A DNA stretch of 50,811 nucleotides from JBMOKU01 sp049324315 (GTDB taxonomy: Bacteria; Bacillota; Clostridia; Peptostreptococcales; Thermotaleaceae), in NCBI GenBank assembly GCA_049324315.1, contig JBMOKU010000056.1, positions 1-50,811 on the forward strand. Reading direction: 5' to 3'. The translations under genes were made by a program, and so were the position numbers. The notes below the pieces were generated by a model that did no database searches, was not told the DNA's origin, and worked only from the letters and a program-made list of their open reading frames with translations. Shown one piece after another: positions 7,552-16,643 of this stretch; position 1 is the first letter of the stretch; each line of letters begins with the position of its first letter.

Positions 7552-7989
7552 TTACCCTTTTAGTTTAAAAATGATAATCCCTGCTATCATAATGCCTACC
7601 CCTAAAGGCTTGGTAAAATGAAAATCCACTCTATGACTTTCGAACAACCCAAAAGTATCCACCATAAGAGCTGCAATTAGCTGCGTAACCATGAGAATAG
7701 CAACTGACAAGGTCGGTCCTAATAGGGTAATTCCTTTCATAACACTAGAAACGATAATGACACCAAATACACCGGCCAATAGATACCACTTATTCACAGC
7801 ATGAAGGCTGCCAAAGCTGCCTTCACGGGTAAAAGCAAGCAGCAATAGGGAAGCGATCAATCCCGTTATATGAACAATTGTTATTGTCTGCCATAAACCA
7901 ATCTTTTCTCCGGCCCGTGTATTGAAAATGCTCTGCAGACAAATAAAAACACCGGCAATAATCGAATAAACAATACCTAACACGTTCAT
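7552..7989 (-). CDS. DMT family transporter, YdcZ/DUF606 type
   Basis: A 145-residue membrane protein with five hydrophobic segments (about 3-21, 34-52, 67-85, 93-113, 125-143). The DUF606 features are a single five-helix unit, QSIFNTRAGEKIGLWQ in the first loop, GPTLSVAILMVTQLIAAL in helix four, and a short basic C-terminus. Such half-size DMT proteins act as dimers; substrates are unknown. The ATG at 7989 follows AAGGGGGG closely. It lies 31 bases downstream of the YeiL-like regulator and is probably cotranscribed with it, so that regulator may control it. Confidence 0.8.
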   Translation of the reverse strand: MNVLGIVYSIIAGVFICLQSIFNTRAGEKIGLWQTITIVHITGLIASLLLLAFTREGSFGSLHAVNKWYLLAGVFGVIIVSSVMKGITLLGPTLSVAILMVTQLIAALMVDTFGLFESHRVDFHFTKPLGVGIMIAGIIIFKLKG

Positions 7990-8020
7990 GCCCCCCTTCA
8001 TCGTTTTATCGTAAATGTTA

Positions 8021-8719
8021 CTACTCATAAAGATTATTGCGAGATAATTCCCTGAGCTTCTCAATATCTTCAATCATAATAGACCCATCTTTTTTTCGGA
8101 TGATGTGTTCTGAAACCAATCGGCTAACGATTCGGTTAAGATGCCGATAACTGGTGCCCAGTAAGTTTGCGATCTCTGTCAGCTTTGATGTTTTAAGCTC
8201 TTCGACAAGCAGAGATTCATTGTCATAGCACAGGGTAGACAACAAGTAGCTGGCAAAGCGATTTTCCACAGGGTATAGAAGATTAAGAGAAGTAGCATTG
8301 GATATGGTATAGAGCTTGTGACAGAGGTTTTTGATTAAAAATCTTAAAAACTTCGGATCATCATAGGCATACTGAAGCAGATCCTCAAAACGGATAGAAA
8401 TCAATAGTGATTTATTAAGAGATTCTACATTGCACTTGGCTCGATAGTCCGTTAAAAACTCCATATCTCCCACAATACTCAGCGGCTTATTAAATCTCAG
8501 CAGCAGCAGTTTACCATTCTCCTGAACCGTATATATTTTTAGCTTACCGCTGACTAGGAAATACATATATTGAAATTGGTGTCCGATTTCACAGACATAT
8601 TCTCCTTTTTCCAAGCTTATAAGACTCATTGTCTGAAGAATTTCATCACAAAAAAACTCTTTCAAATCATATTTCGTTATATAATGCATTAACAGTTTCT
8701 GATCAGATATTGTTTTCAT
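8021..8719 (-). CDS. Crp/Fnr family regulator, YeiL-like
   Basis: A 232-residue regulator. The N-terminal cyclic-nucleotide-like beta barrel spans about 25-130 (GEYVCEIGHQFQYMYFLVSG, then LSIVGDMEFL). A C-terminal winged helix begins about 175 with the recognition segment LTEIANLLGTSYRHLNRIVS. The GTSYRHL recognition helix is close to that of E. coli YeiL. The effector is not predictable: no Fnr-type N-terminal Cys cluster is present. ATG at 8719 has GAGGA upstream; a longer frame reaching 8866 runs into a repeat element and lacks a ribosome site. Its own promoter region is invaded by the repeat at 8812-9036. Confidence 0.8.
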   Translation of the reverse strand: MKTISDQKLLMHYITKYDLKEFFCDEILQTMSLISLEKGEYVCEIGHQFQYMYFLVSGKLKIYTVQENGKLLLLRFNKPLSIVGDMEFLTDYRAKCNVESLNKSLLISIRFEDLLQYAYDDPKFLRFLIKNLCHKLYTISNATSLNLLYPVENRFASYLLSTLCYDNESLLVEELKTSKLTEIANLLGTSYRHLNRIVSRLVSEHIIRKKDGSIMIEDIEKLRELSRNNLYE

Positions 8720-8811
8720 TTTCAAGTCCTCACATATCTTTTTTCCCTGCGATATATTTAGTTTATACAATTTTAAACAATAAAAAAAGGACATATGTCC
8801 TGAAAAATAAA

Positions 8812-8930
8812 TTATATAAGTCATACTAAGTGCATTACATCCGCTATGCCACGGGGACGGTTCCATCGTTTCCCTTTGGTCCTTCGCTACGCTTCGGAAA
8901 CGCTCGAACCGTCCCTATGGCTCCGCTTTT
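8812..8930 (+). repeat. MITE-like repeat, family 1, copy 2 (right end missing)
   Basis: The left terminal repeat (TATATAAGTCATACTAAGTG) and core match the copy at 36031. The right terminal repeat is absent: after GGCTCCGCTTTT the sequence turns directly into a family 2 repeat at 8931. It may supply or separate promoters for the YeiL-like regulator. Confidence 0.75.
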
Positions 8931-9036
8931 CTATAGGTTTATACCTTAAGAGTGGTATTTAGTTTTGCGGGACGGCCAGGAGACCGTCCCCTACAAAAGA
9001 AAATGCATTCTGTTTTAAGAGCGTAGATTTATATAT
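8931..9036 (-). repeat. MITE-like repeat, family 2, copy 2
   Basis: Starts CTATAGGTTTATACC, holds a GGGACGGCC/GACCGTCCC hairpin and CTACAAAAGAAAATGCATT, and ends GAGCGTAGATTTATATAT. It abuts the truncated family 1 copy, which suggests that one element inserted into or recombined with the other. Together they fill the 326-bp gap 8720-9045. Confidence 0.7.
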
Positions 9037-9045
9037 GTGTTCAAA

Positions 9046-9669
9046 CTAGTAAGTGATACTAACCCTTATGATGGAAGCTGTTATTTGGCTTGTATTGCAA
9101 ATTATCATATGGGGATTTTGTATTGGTTTTCCTCTATTTATCAGTAAGAAATCGCCCTTTTCTAGTACAACTTCCTCTGCTGTACCCGTCACGATATTTA
9201 CCGTTCCTTCATAACAGTAGAAAGCGTCTGTCAGCTTTTCAGATAGCATCTCGCTGCTCAATAAATCTGCTATTTCTTGCTTTTCCTTGCTATTCAGTGA
9301 AATTGCCTGCATATCTCCTCTGCAGCCCGGTGCCATCATAAGGTTAAAATCTGTCACCCTACCAAAGCTTCTGGTTGTCCATTCTCCACTAAAGCTATCT
9401 TTTTCAAAAGGCTTTAAGCAAATGCTGTGATGTCCCTCATGCTCCAGCTTCATTTCACCATCCAGTACCATGATCAGTCTCCATATTCCGGGAAGATGAG
9501 TAAAAACAGATTCGTCTGCTTCAACTTTAGCAGAACTGATTCTCCATAAAAAACTTCGCTGGCTGTAGTCAGCATCCTTTGGGTAAATCGCCAGTTGATT
9601 GGTTGTTCCTCCGGACCAGGTCATGATCTTCTGTTCTTCTTTCCTAAGTATGTCAATACGATAAGACAT
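9046..9669 (-). CDS. HutD/Ves family protein
   Basis: A 207-residue protein matching the HutD family along its length: WSGGTTNQLAIYP near residue 18, FLWRISSAKVEADESVFTHLPG about 39-60, ALMVLDG-type strand (LIMVLDGEMKLEHE), and FSGEWTTRSFGRVTDFNLM near 100. HutD is a bicupin often linked with histidine use, of uncertain role. No hut genes are adjacent. ATG at 9669 follows GGGAGGA. Probably a monocistronic gene divergent from the one at 9886. Confidence 0.85.
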   Translation of the reverse strand: MSYRIDILRKEEQKIMTWSGGTTNQLAIYPKDADYSQRSFLWRISSAKVEADESVFTHLPGIWRLIMVLDGEMKLEHEGHHSICLKPFEKDSFSGEWTTRSFGRVTDFNLMMAPGCRGDMQAISLNSKEKQEIADLLSSEMLSEKLTDAFYCYEGTVNIVTGTAEEVVLEKGDFLLINRGKPIQNPHMIICNTSQITASIIRVSITY

Positions 9670-9885
9670 AGCAATTCCTCCCACAATGTAACATGATTTC
9701 AGTATAATGCAATTTAGCTATCTCCGTCAAAAAATTTTATTATTGAAAACAAAGCAACATCCACCACTGTTCTACCTTCACAATATCTCCTCATTAGAGC
9801 TATCTAAGTATAAAATTACAGATAGATGAAAAAATAATGATAGGTCTAAAACGATAAACAATCTTTTAATAACTGGAGGAAACAA

Positions 9886-10278
9886 ATGATTATTCAAGGC
9901 TATTTTGAAAATATGAAGAAAGCAAAAGAAACGGTCAACGCATTAAAAGAAGCAGGCTTTAAGAATGCGCAATTCGATATCAACGATCATTATATCAGTG
10001 ATAGAAACGTAAATATCAATGGAGTGGGAACAGAAACGGCACCCAGTCTTTCAGGTCTGGTTCTAAAATCCGGTCCCTATGCAATAGAAGAAATTAGAGG
10101 GTCCTTGCTAGCTGCTGATCCTGCCGTAAGCGGCATGGGTAAGATTAATGAAATAGCTGATATCAACTGTAAGGTCATTGTGGAGGTTGATGATGCAAAC
10201 ATCAAGACGGTTAAGGACATCTTAGTCAGTATGGGCGCAGATTTGGAGAATCCTTATATAGAAAAGCCCATTGAATAA
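9886..10278 (+). CDS. Unknown 130-aa cytoplasmic protein, ferredoxin-like fold likely
   Basis: Not recognised as a named family. The start IIQGYFENMKKAKETVNALKEAGFKNAQFDINDH reads as strand-helix-strand, and the end INCKVIVEVDDANIKTVKDILVSMGADLENP as a second such unit. This resembles the stress-protein 17M-like fold in which a small alpha/beta domain is duplicated. The middle is Gly/Ser-rich. No signal peptide, Cys or membrane segment. Strong GGAGG site eight bases ahead of the ATG; terminator downstream. Confidence 0.7.
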   Translation: MIIQGYFENMKKAKETVNALKEAGFKNAQFDINDHYISDRNVNINGVGTETAPSLSGLVLKSGPYAIEEIRGSLLAADPAVSGMGKINEIADINCKVIVEVDDANIKTVKDILVSMGADLENPYIEKPIE

Positions 10279-10317
10279 ACAAAAAAGATAAAAAATCACA
10301 TCGTATTTAAGGCAGAA

Positions 10318-10352
10318 AATCATGGCAACTTCTTTCTTGCCATGATTCTATC
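10318..10352. terminator. Terminator between convergent genes
   Basis: An 11-bp stem AATCATGGCAA / TTGCCATGATT with an eight-base loop, followed on the plus strand by CTATCTTTT and on the minus strand by TTCTG. It can serve the 130-aa gene and, less strongly, the modC end of the molybdenum cluster. Confidence 0.65.
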
Positions 10353-10403
10353 TTTTATACAATATTAAATTTTGATTTATAATAAGTCTCTTTCTTTAAA
10401 AGC

Positions 10404-11465
10404 CTATACCAAAATCAGCTTCTCAGGATTCAACTTCAAGTACCATGGCTGCTGCATATCTTTTATCTTATCCCACTTCTCTTTCGTCACTTCCCACTGA
10501 AGATGATAATCCTGACTGCTTAAAGGCTTCCTTTCCAGCGATAAGTATACCGTCTGACTGAAAGGCGTCTCACTGGTAAAACCGGACCAGCACTTAAAGA
10601 TGTTTTCCGTATCACCCTCTTCAGCCAAATCGATGTAATGACCGCAAATACCCACGTGACTGATGCCCTCTTTGCATTCAGTATTTACTTTCAGCTTAAT
10701 CCCCCAGTCAAGGGCTTCGATTTCATATGGGGACAAGTATTTTATGGAAGAAAAGTTTTTACACCCGGTCAGTTGAGCCGTTACAAGGGTTGGAGGTTTC
10801 ATGAATATGGCCTCTTTTTTTCCTTTCGCCTCAAGCTTTCCGGAAGACAGTATGACCAACTCTCTACAAATTCTGTATGCTTCTTCCATGTTGTGTGTTA
10901 CAAACAGTGTAACCCCCCTGTAGTTGGAAAGAGTCTCCATCAGCTGCTTCAGCAGATGATTTCTCAAATGCTCATCCAATGCCGAAAAGGGCTCGTCCAA
11001 CATCAACGCTTCCGGCTCTATGGCTAAAGCTCTGGCCAGCGCTGCCCTTTGCTGCTGCCCACCTGAAAGTTGGCTGGGATACCTTTTTTCCAACCCTTCC
11101 AGATGTACCATGGATATCATTTCATTAACCTTTCGCACTTGTTCCCCAGGCTTCAAAGCTCCTAATCCAAACCGAATATTCTCCTCCACAGTCATATTTG
11201 GGAACAAGGCATAGTTTTGAAATAAGAATCCGATTTTCCGCTTCCTGCTGGGAAGATTGATGCCACGGGCAGCGTCGTATAATACCCGTCCGTTCAACAC
11301 AATTCTTCCGCTGTCCGGTGTTTCAAGCCCGGCAATACAGCGCAGCGTCATGCTTTTTCCCGATCCTGAAGCCCCCAAAATTCCCACAGTATCTATTCCC
11401 GCTTCAAATTGAACATCCAAAGAAAAGCCAGGGAGTTTCTTTTTTATATTCACATAAAGCTCCAT
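10404..11465 (-). CDS. modC: Molybdate ABC transporter, ATP-binding protein
   Basis: A 353-residue ATPase. Walker A GASGSGKS (about 30-37), signature LSGGQQQRAALARALA (about 132), Walker B ALMLDEPFSALD, and the switch His in LFVTHNMEEA are all present. A C-terminal regulatory region from about 230 carries TOBE-like strands. It energises ModB for molybdate (or tungstate) uptake at the inner face of the membrane. It starts two bases after the modB stop, with GGGGAGG seven bases upstream, and is the last gene of the cluster. Molybdate supply fits the molybdenum hydroxylase encoded upstream. Confidence 0.92.
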   Translation of the reverse strand: MELYVNIKKKLPGFSLDVQFEAGIDTVGILGASGSGKSMTLRCIAGLETPDSGRIVLNGRVLYDAARGINLPSRKRKIGFLFQNYALFPNMTVEENIRFGLGALKPGEQVRKVNEMISMVHLEGLEKRYPSQLSGGQQQRAALARALAIEPEALMLDEPFSALDEHLRNHLLKQLMETLSNYRGVTLFVTHNMEEAYRICRELVILSSGKLEAKGKKEAIFMKPPTLVTAQLTGCKNFSSIKYLSPYEIEALDWGIKLKVNTECKEGISHVGICGHYIDLAEEGDTENIFKCWSGFTSETPFSQTVYLSLERKPLSSQDYHLQWEVTKEKWDKIKDMQQPWYLKLNPEKLILV

Positions 11466-11466
11466 T

Positions 11467-12153
11467 CTATTTCCTCCCCATGGGTGACAAAACCCTGCGC
11501 TGATATTCCGTCCAATAATTCATCAGAACCATGAAGGTCAAGGATATACCGGTAATCAACAGTACCCAGATGAATGCCTTCTCCATTTCTCCACCTTCTG
11601 CAGCAAAGAAGATGGCGATGGGAATGGTTTGGGTTTTTCCCGGAATGCCCCCTGCCACCATGAGGGTTGCTCCAAACTCCCCCAGGGCCCTTGCAAAGGC
11701 CAGTACAGTCCCTGCAGCGATACCCGGCCAGGCAAGGGGGACAGATACTTTCCAAAAAACCTTCCATTCAGAGACACCAAGGGTCCTAGCCGCATTGAGA
11801 ATATCCTCGTTAATTTGCTCAAAGGCCCCCCTCGCGGTTTTATACATCAGCGGAAATGAAACCATAGTGGCAGCAATGACTGTAGCCTGCCAGGTGAATA
11901 TAACGGTAGTACCTAGGGCAAATAGAAGCTTCCCTATAGGGCCATGCTTACCAAAAATCAGGAGCAAAAAGAAACCTACCACCGTAGGCGGCAATACCAA
12001 CGGTAAGGTTAAAAGCCCATCGATCAGCCCTTTGAGTTTTCCACGATAGCTAGCAACAAACCAAGCTGCTGCAATCCCAAAGAAAAATGTCAGTAGGGTA
12101 GCCGTCAATGCTGTTTTTAAAGATATCCATAGCGGCGAAAGATCTAGATCCAA
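11467..12153 (-). CDS. modB: Molybdate ABC transporter, permease
   Basis: A 228-residue inner-membrane protein with five or more hydrophobic helices. The ATPase-docking loop is GAFEQINEDILNAARTLGVSEWKVFWKVSVPLAWPGI, with the EAA-type Gly in place, and the ModB ending GEFGATLMVAGGIPGKTQTIPIAIF is typical. Two starts are possible: GTG at 12162 overlaps the ribosome site, while TTG at 12153 lies eight bases after GGAG and is preferred. It sits 25 bases after modA and just before modC. Confidence 0.92.
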   Translation of the reverse strand: MDLDLSPLWISLKTALTATLLTFFFGIAAAWFVASYRGKLKGLIDGLLTLPLVLPPTVVGFFLLLIFGKHGPIGKLLFALGTTVIFTWQATVIAATMVSFPLMYKTARGAFEQINEDILNAARTLGVSEWKVFWKVSVPLAWPGIAAGTVLAFARALGEFGATLMVAGGIPGKTQTIPIAIFFAAEGGEMEKAFIWVLLITGISLTFMVLMNYWTEYQRRVLSPMGRK

Positions 12154-12178
12154 TGAAATCACTCCATGACTCTGTCGG

Positions 12179-13009
12179 TTATTTTGCTACAAACGCAAAT
12201 CCATACTTTTCGAATATTGACTTAGCCTTATCACTGCACAAAAAGTCTAGATAGTCCTTTGCAGCATCCATATTTTTACTCTCCTTGATAACTGCTGCCG
12301 GATATATAATTGGCTTATGGGAGCCCTCAGGTGCCTTCGCCACGACTTTAACCTTATCAGACACCTTTGCATCCGTTTCGTACACCATACCTGCATCGGC
12401 ATTACCTGTTTCTACCCATGCTAAAACAGCTTTCACATCTTTGCCAAATACTGCTTTAGGCTTAACGGTATCCATCAGATTAAGATAATTCAATACCTCT
12501 TCGGCATATTGCCCGGCCGGCACGCTTTTTGTTTCTCCTAAAGCGAATGTCTTAACATTGTCGGATGCAAGATCATCAAAATCAGTCACCAATACATCAT
12601 CTTTGGGTACAATGAGGACAATTTTATTTTCCAGAAGGCTTTTTCTGGTATCTTCTTCAATAAGACCTTCTTCTTGTAGGGCATCCACTTGCTTGGCTGC
12701 AGCAGAAATAAATATATCGACCTCGGCTCCCTGCTCAATCTGCTGCTGCAGCGAGCCTGATGAACCAAAATTGTATGTAAGGGTAACATGGGGTTTTTCT
12801 TCTGCATAGATTGTTTGAATTTCATCCATAGCCTCTTTGAGACTGGCTGCAGCAGAAATTGTCAATGAAACCGATGCTTCTTCTTTCACAGGCTCAGATG
12901 TGTTGCTTTCCTGAGAATTCTGAGCAGGGCCTGTCTGCCCGCAGGCTGTTGAAAATAGAATAACAGCCAAGATCAAAGCAAGTAATAGTGTCTTTTGATT
13001 ATTTTTCAT
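12179..13009 (-). CDS. modA: Molybdate ABC transporter, substrate-binding lipoprotein
   Basis: About 276 residues. The N-terminus is a lipoprotein signal: basic MKNNQK, a hydrophobic run, then the lipobox STAC with Cys near 24. After a short acidic linker come ModA motifs: LTISAAASLKEAMDEI, FGSSGSLQQQIEQGAEVDIFISAA, and YAAGMVYETDA-type later strands (NADAGMVYETDA). Binds molybdate/tungstate outside the membrane. ATG codons lie at 13012 and 13009; the second is six bases from AGAGGA and is preferred. It follows the permuted xdhC by about 25 bases. Confidence 0.92.
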   Translation of the reverse strand: MKNNQKTLLLALILAVILFSTACGQTGPAQNSQESNTSEPVKEEASVSLTISAAASLKEAMDEIQTIYAEEKPHVTLTYNFGSSGSLQQQIEQGAEVDIFISAAAKQVDALQEEGLIEEDTRKSLLENKIVLIVPKDDVLVTDFDDLASDNVKTFALGETKSVPAGQYAEEVLNYLNLMDTVKPKAVFGKDVKAVLAWVETGNADAGMVYETDAKVSDKVKVVAKAPEGSHKPIIYPAAVIKESKNMDAAKDYLDFLCSDKAKSIFEKYGFAFVAK

Positions 13010-13035
13010 CATAAATCCTCTTTTCTATAGATTAG

Positions 13036-14124
13036 CTATCCGCTACAAGACTCAATAACAACCTCCATCACGCCTCCGCAGACCATGCCTTCCTCTTCAG
13101 CAGCTTCTGCTGTCATGTCTACACGATGAACCCTACATCCTCCATCCCGGATTACATCACGGGCTATATGAATGATCTCTCCTTCACTGCATCCTCCGCC
13201 AATACTGCCCAGCGTCTTTCCGTACGGCCACACCAGCATTTTGGCCCCTGCTTTTCTGGGAACCGAGCCTTTTGTTGAAACCACTGTAACCACTGCCTTG
13301 GGATCATTCTCGCCTTTACCCAATTCTTCCAATACTGTCCGGTCAAGCTCAGGCCAATTTATTTTTGAAGAGGAGACATTTTCCGATAGGGTTCCGGCAA
13401 GCCTTCTGTAGCTGATAACTTGTGCAATAATGGAAATGGCGATCTCATCAGGCGTCACGGCACCTATAGCCAGACCGATGGGCGCATTCACTTTGTCTAA
13501 CTGCTCTTGTAAGTACCCCTCACTGAGCAATTGCTCCATGACGCTTTTGACTCGCCGCTTAGAGCCTATCATCCCAATATAGGCAGCATGATACTTCAAC
13601 ACCTGTCTGAGACAATCCAAATCATGGCGATGCCCTCTGGTTACAATGACGACATAGGAGGACTCATTAATAGGCAATAGATCAAAGCACTTTTCAAAGC
13701 TCTCACAAATCACCTTTTCAGCATCGGGAAATCTTCCCTCGTTGGCAAATGAGGGACGGTCGTCGATAACCGTCACTAAGAATCCTAATCTGGCACCAAA
13801 CTCAACCAAAGGTTTTGCAATATGTCCCCCACCTAATACAATCAGCCGGGGCTCCGGAAAGTAGGGCTCAATTAAATGGGTTATGGTATCTTGGCCTTTA
13901 GCAAACTGAATATTTCCGGATTCCAATGCAAGCTGAGCCTTTTGGTATATTATTTTATTCAGATTATCTATAGAATGATAAACCCGCAATTTTTCCTCCG
14001 TAAGCAGAATTTTCTCTGGAGAAGCATTCCGATCATTGTCTTTATCATTCATAATTGTGACCATGACCGCCTTTTTCCCTGCATCCAATTCATTGATTAA
14101 GCTTCTATATGCATTCATATTCAT
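13036..14124 (-). CDS. XdhC-family molybdenum hydroxylase maturation factor with reversed domain order
   Basis: A 362-residue protein of the XdhC/CoxI family. The Rossmann domain comes first: RLIVLGGGHIAKPLVEFGARLG at about 92-113, VIDDRPSFANEGRF, VIVTRGHRHDLDCL, YIGMIGSKRR. The CoxI-type domain comes last: VVTVVSTKGSVPRKAGAKML near 270, GSIGGGCSEGEII and the Cys motif GMVCGG near 345. In ordinary XdhC, as in the paralogue at 17729, the CoxI domain is N-terminal. XdhC binds Mo-cofactor and promotes its sulfuration for xanthine-dehydrogenase-type enzymes. All motif residues seem intact. The ATG at 14124 has GGAGG nine bases upstream. Lies between the sigma-54 activator and modA. Confidence 0.85.
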   Translation of the reverse strand: MNMNAYRSLINELDAGKKAVMVTIMNDKDNDRNASPEKILLTEEKLRVYHSIDNLNKIIYQKAQLALESGNIQFAKGQDTITHLIEPYFPEPRLIVLGGGHIAKPLVEFGARLGFLVTVIDDRPSFANEGRFPDAEKVICESFEKCFDLLPINESSYVVIVTRGHRHDLDCLRQVLKYHAAYIGMIGSKRRVKSVMEQLLSEGYLQEQLDKVNAPIGLAIGAVTPDEIAISIIAQVISYRRLAGTLSENVSSSKINWPELDRTVLEELGKGENDPKAVVTVVSTKGSVPRKAGAKMLVWPYGKTLGSIGGGCSEGEIIHIARDVIRDGGCRVHRVDMTAEAAEEEGMVCGGVMEVVIESCSG

Positions 14125-14162
14125 TACATTTCACCTCCAAATGCAGTAATCCAATTTATCCT

Positions 14163-16034
14163 TCACACTTCTATCTCATACTTCTTTATTTTGCTGTAAA
14201 GTGTATTTCTTCTTATGCCTAAGGCCTGTGCCGATTGGGTTATATTCCCACTAAATCTTTTCAGCACTCTTACCAGATGTTCTTTTTCAATATAGTCCAT
14301 ATCCAAGCGATCTCGATCACTGTTCTGCAATGTTATATCATCGCTTACATCCTGACCGAAGTATCCCGGTGGTATTGATTCCGTATTGATAATAAGCTCC
14401 ACAACATTCTCTAGCTCTCTAATGTTCCCGGGCCAGTTGAAATTCATCATTATGTTCAAATACGATTCCGGTATTTCAACCTCTCTCTTATTGAGGCTTT
14501 CAGCTATGTTCTTCATAAAATATTTTATCAGCAGCAATATATCGCTTTTCCTTTCCCTCAAGGGTGGCAGGTACAAAGGCAGCACATTGAGTCTGTAAAA
14601 CAAATCCTTTCTGAATCTTCCCAGTTCCACTTCTTTCTTCAAGTCTTTATTGGTTGCAGCAATGATCCTTACATCTACAGGGATGGATTTCTGGCTTCCA
14701 ATCCTCGTGATAATGCCTTCTTGGAGTACTCTAAGAAGCTTTGTTTGCATATCCAGAGGCATTTCTCCGATTTCATCCAGCATGATGGTACCACCATTAG
14801 CCAATTCGAATTTCCCTAGATTTCCTCCCTTCTTAGCTCCTGTATAGGCACCCTCTTCATACCCAAAAAGCTCTGATTCTATCAGTTGATTAGGTATGGC
14901 ACCACAATTCAAAGCAATGAAAGGGCCATCCATTCTTTTACTGAAATTGTGAATCGACTGGGCAAACACTTCTTTTCCGGTACCACTTTCACCTAATATC
15001 AGTATGGTAGATTTACTGTTTGCAATTTTTTTAGCATACTGCACGATTCTCAAAAAATTCTCATCTTTTCCTATGATTTTGTCAAAAGTATAATATGCCT
15101 GGTACTCATTTTTCTTCTTCACCTTTTTGACTTCTTCAAATACATATACAATCTCAATACTATCATCCTGTGGATTGTAAATAGGATTAGCCGTCAAATG
15201 GCATGGGAACCTATTTCTTAATGCCATGATGTTTATTTCTTGTGAAATATTTTCACCTGCGCATATAGCCTCTTTTACGCTATTCCATTCCTCAACAATT
15301 TCTTCCATTGCCTTGGCTTTTAACTGATTATCCTTATTCCCTAATAACTCCAAGGCCTTTTTATTATGAATCTTTATCTTGCCGTCAATATCGGAGGTGA
15401 CGATGGCCACCGGCATGGAGTTAAATATTGTTTTTATATGCTTGTTATTCATGTTTTGAAGTCTATTGAATTCTTTTACCTTCATCATCTCTTCTATAGC
15501 ATTGGAAGCTGCAATAACCATACCCAATGTATGGGGATGTACCAAATCGGTATATCCCGTAAGATCCAGAACGCCTATGAGATTCCCATGGTAGTCTTTG
15601 ATAGGTGCTCCTGAACAGGTCCATCGATGATATGCCTTGATAAAATGGTCTTTGCCTGACAATTGCACAGGTTCCCCGGTTTTAATAACAACTGCCATCG
15701 CGTTCGTTCCTATGCTCTCCTCATTCATATAAGCACCGGGAACCATCTTCAAGTCAAAAGCTTCCGAAAGTATTTTTTCATCTCCGATAGCATTTAATAT
15801 GCATCCTTCTCCATCGGTAAGCAGCGCAAAGAAATTATGACCCTTTACAAAATTGATCAGCTGTTCCATATATGGAGATGCAGTTAAAATCATATCCCTG
15901 TTTTCAGCAAATTTTTCTTGAAGTTCGGTCTGACCAATAATCTTACTGCTGAAAACTTGATCTTCTTTGATTCCTAATTTCCTGCATCTTTCATGAGAAA
16001 GCTCTATGACGGATTTATAATCAGCATTCATCAT
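14163..16034 (-). CDS. Sigma-54-dependent transcriptional activator
   Basis: A 623-residue AcoR-like regulator. Residues about 1-185 form a GAF-type sensor (LTDGEGCILNAIGD, NEESIGTNAMA, HRWTCSGAPIKD); 200-315 a PAS domain (FNSMPVAIVTSDIDGKIKIHNKKA). The AAA+ domain follows with Walker A GESGTGKE near 350, the sigma-54 contact motif GAYTGA (usual GAFTGA with F to Y), Walker B GGTIMLDEIGEMP and the arginine finger area. The C-terminal Fis-type helix-turn-helix is NITQSAQALGIRRNTLYSKI. It would activate a -24/-12 promoter such as that at 29221-29236. AcoR-like sensors respond to small molecules; the ligand here is unknown. ATG at 16034 follows AAAGGAG. Confidence 0.9.
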   Translation of the reverse strand: MMNADYKSVIELSHERCRKLGIKEDQVFSSKIIGQTELQEKFAENRDMILTASPYMEQLINFVKGHNFFALLTDGEGCILNAIGDEKILSEAFDLKMVPGAYMNEESIGTNAMAVVIKTGEPVQLSGKDHFIKAYHRWTCSGAPIKDYHGNLIGVLDLTGYTDLVHPHTLGMVIAASNAIEEMMKVKEFNRLQNMNNKHIKTIFNSMPVAIVTSDIDGKIKIHNKKALELLGNKDNQLKAKAMEEIVEEWNSVKEAICAGENISQEINIMALRNRFPCHLTANPIYNPQDDSIEIVYVFEEVKKVKKKNEYQAYYTFDKIIGKDENFLRIVQYAKKIANSKSTILILGESGTGKEVFAQSIHNFSKRMDGPFIALNCGAIPNQLIESELFGYEEGAYTGAKKGGNLGKFELANGGTIMLDEIGEMPLDMQTKLLRVLQEGIITRIGSQKSIPVDVRIIAATNKDLKKEVELGRFRKDLFYRLNVLPLYLPPLRERKSDILLLIKYFMKNIAESLNKREVEIPESYLNIMMNFNWPGNIRELENVVELIINTESIPPGYFGQDVSDDITLQNSDRDRLDMDYIEKEHLVRVLKRFSGNITQSAQALGIRRNTLYSKIKKYEIEV

Positions 16035-16049
16035 ATGATTACTCCTTTA

Positions 16050-16643
16050 TCATACTGTTTTACACTGCCATCTTTGATGGATTTGATCCCAAAATAGTTC
16101 ATTGACACATCCATATGGCTGGCATACCTTCAATATCTCCTGTAAAGGAAAACCTAAAAGCTTACTTAATATAACCCTGTTAACACCGGCATGGGCAATG
16201 ATAAGGATATTTCCTGCGGTGCTTCTTCTTATGATATGTTCAAAGGTCGGCATCACCCTTTGTTGAAGTTGGTAAAAACTTTCCCCTCCCGGAGGTATGA
16301 AGGTATCTATATGTTTTCCCCTATTTTCATACTGTTGGGGAAACCGGCTTTTTATATATGCAAAGGATTTGCCCTCCCAATCCCCCATATTGATTTCTTT
16401 TAGTTCCTCAACTGTAACTCTTTCAATATTTCTACTCCCTAAAATGATTTCCGAGGTCTGTACACATCTTGTTAACGGACTTATGTATACTTTCTCTATG
16501 GTTATGTCGGAAAAATAATCATGTAACTTCCCGGCCTGATTGATGCCCGCAGCGCTCAACGGTAAATCGGTGGTTCCTATATAGCGCTTTTCTTCTCCGC
16601 AGTCAATTTTGCCATGCCTTACCAGATAAATTCTTCTATCCAT
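16050..16643 (-). CDS. Histidine phosphatase family protein (CobC-like)
   Basis: A 197-residue phosphatase. Catalytic motif RIYLVRHGKID at residues 3-13 (RHG), second-shell Arg in SPLTRCVQTSEI, acid in NMGDWEGKSF, and the second catalytic His in IIAHAGVNR near 154. These enzymes remove phosphate from cobalamin or other small intermediates, or from proteins. ATG at 16643 is chosen because AAAAGG precedes it; the start overlaps the NTP-transferase stop by eight bases, so the two are coupled. Placement suggests a role in a nucleotide-linked cofactor step, which is inference. Confidence 0.85.
   Translation of the reverse strand: MDRRIYLVRHGKIDCGEEKRYIGTTDLPLSAAGINQAGKLHDYFSDITIEKVYISPLTRCVQTSEIILGSRNIERVTVEELKEINMGDWEGKSFAYIKSRFPQQYENRGKHIDTFIPPGGESFYQLQQRVMPTFEHIIRRSTAGNILIIAHAGVNRVILSKLLGFPLQEILKVCQPYGCVNELFWDQIHQRWQCKTV

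Noticed and set aside
8720..8866. N-terminal extension of the Crp/Fnr regulator
   Set aside because: It reads through a repeat element and lacks a ribosome site; the start at 8719 has GAGGA and a natural N-terminus.
11450..11859. Several frames overlapping modB on both strands
   Set aside because: Shadows of a clear modB gene; no independent signals.
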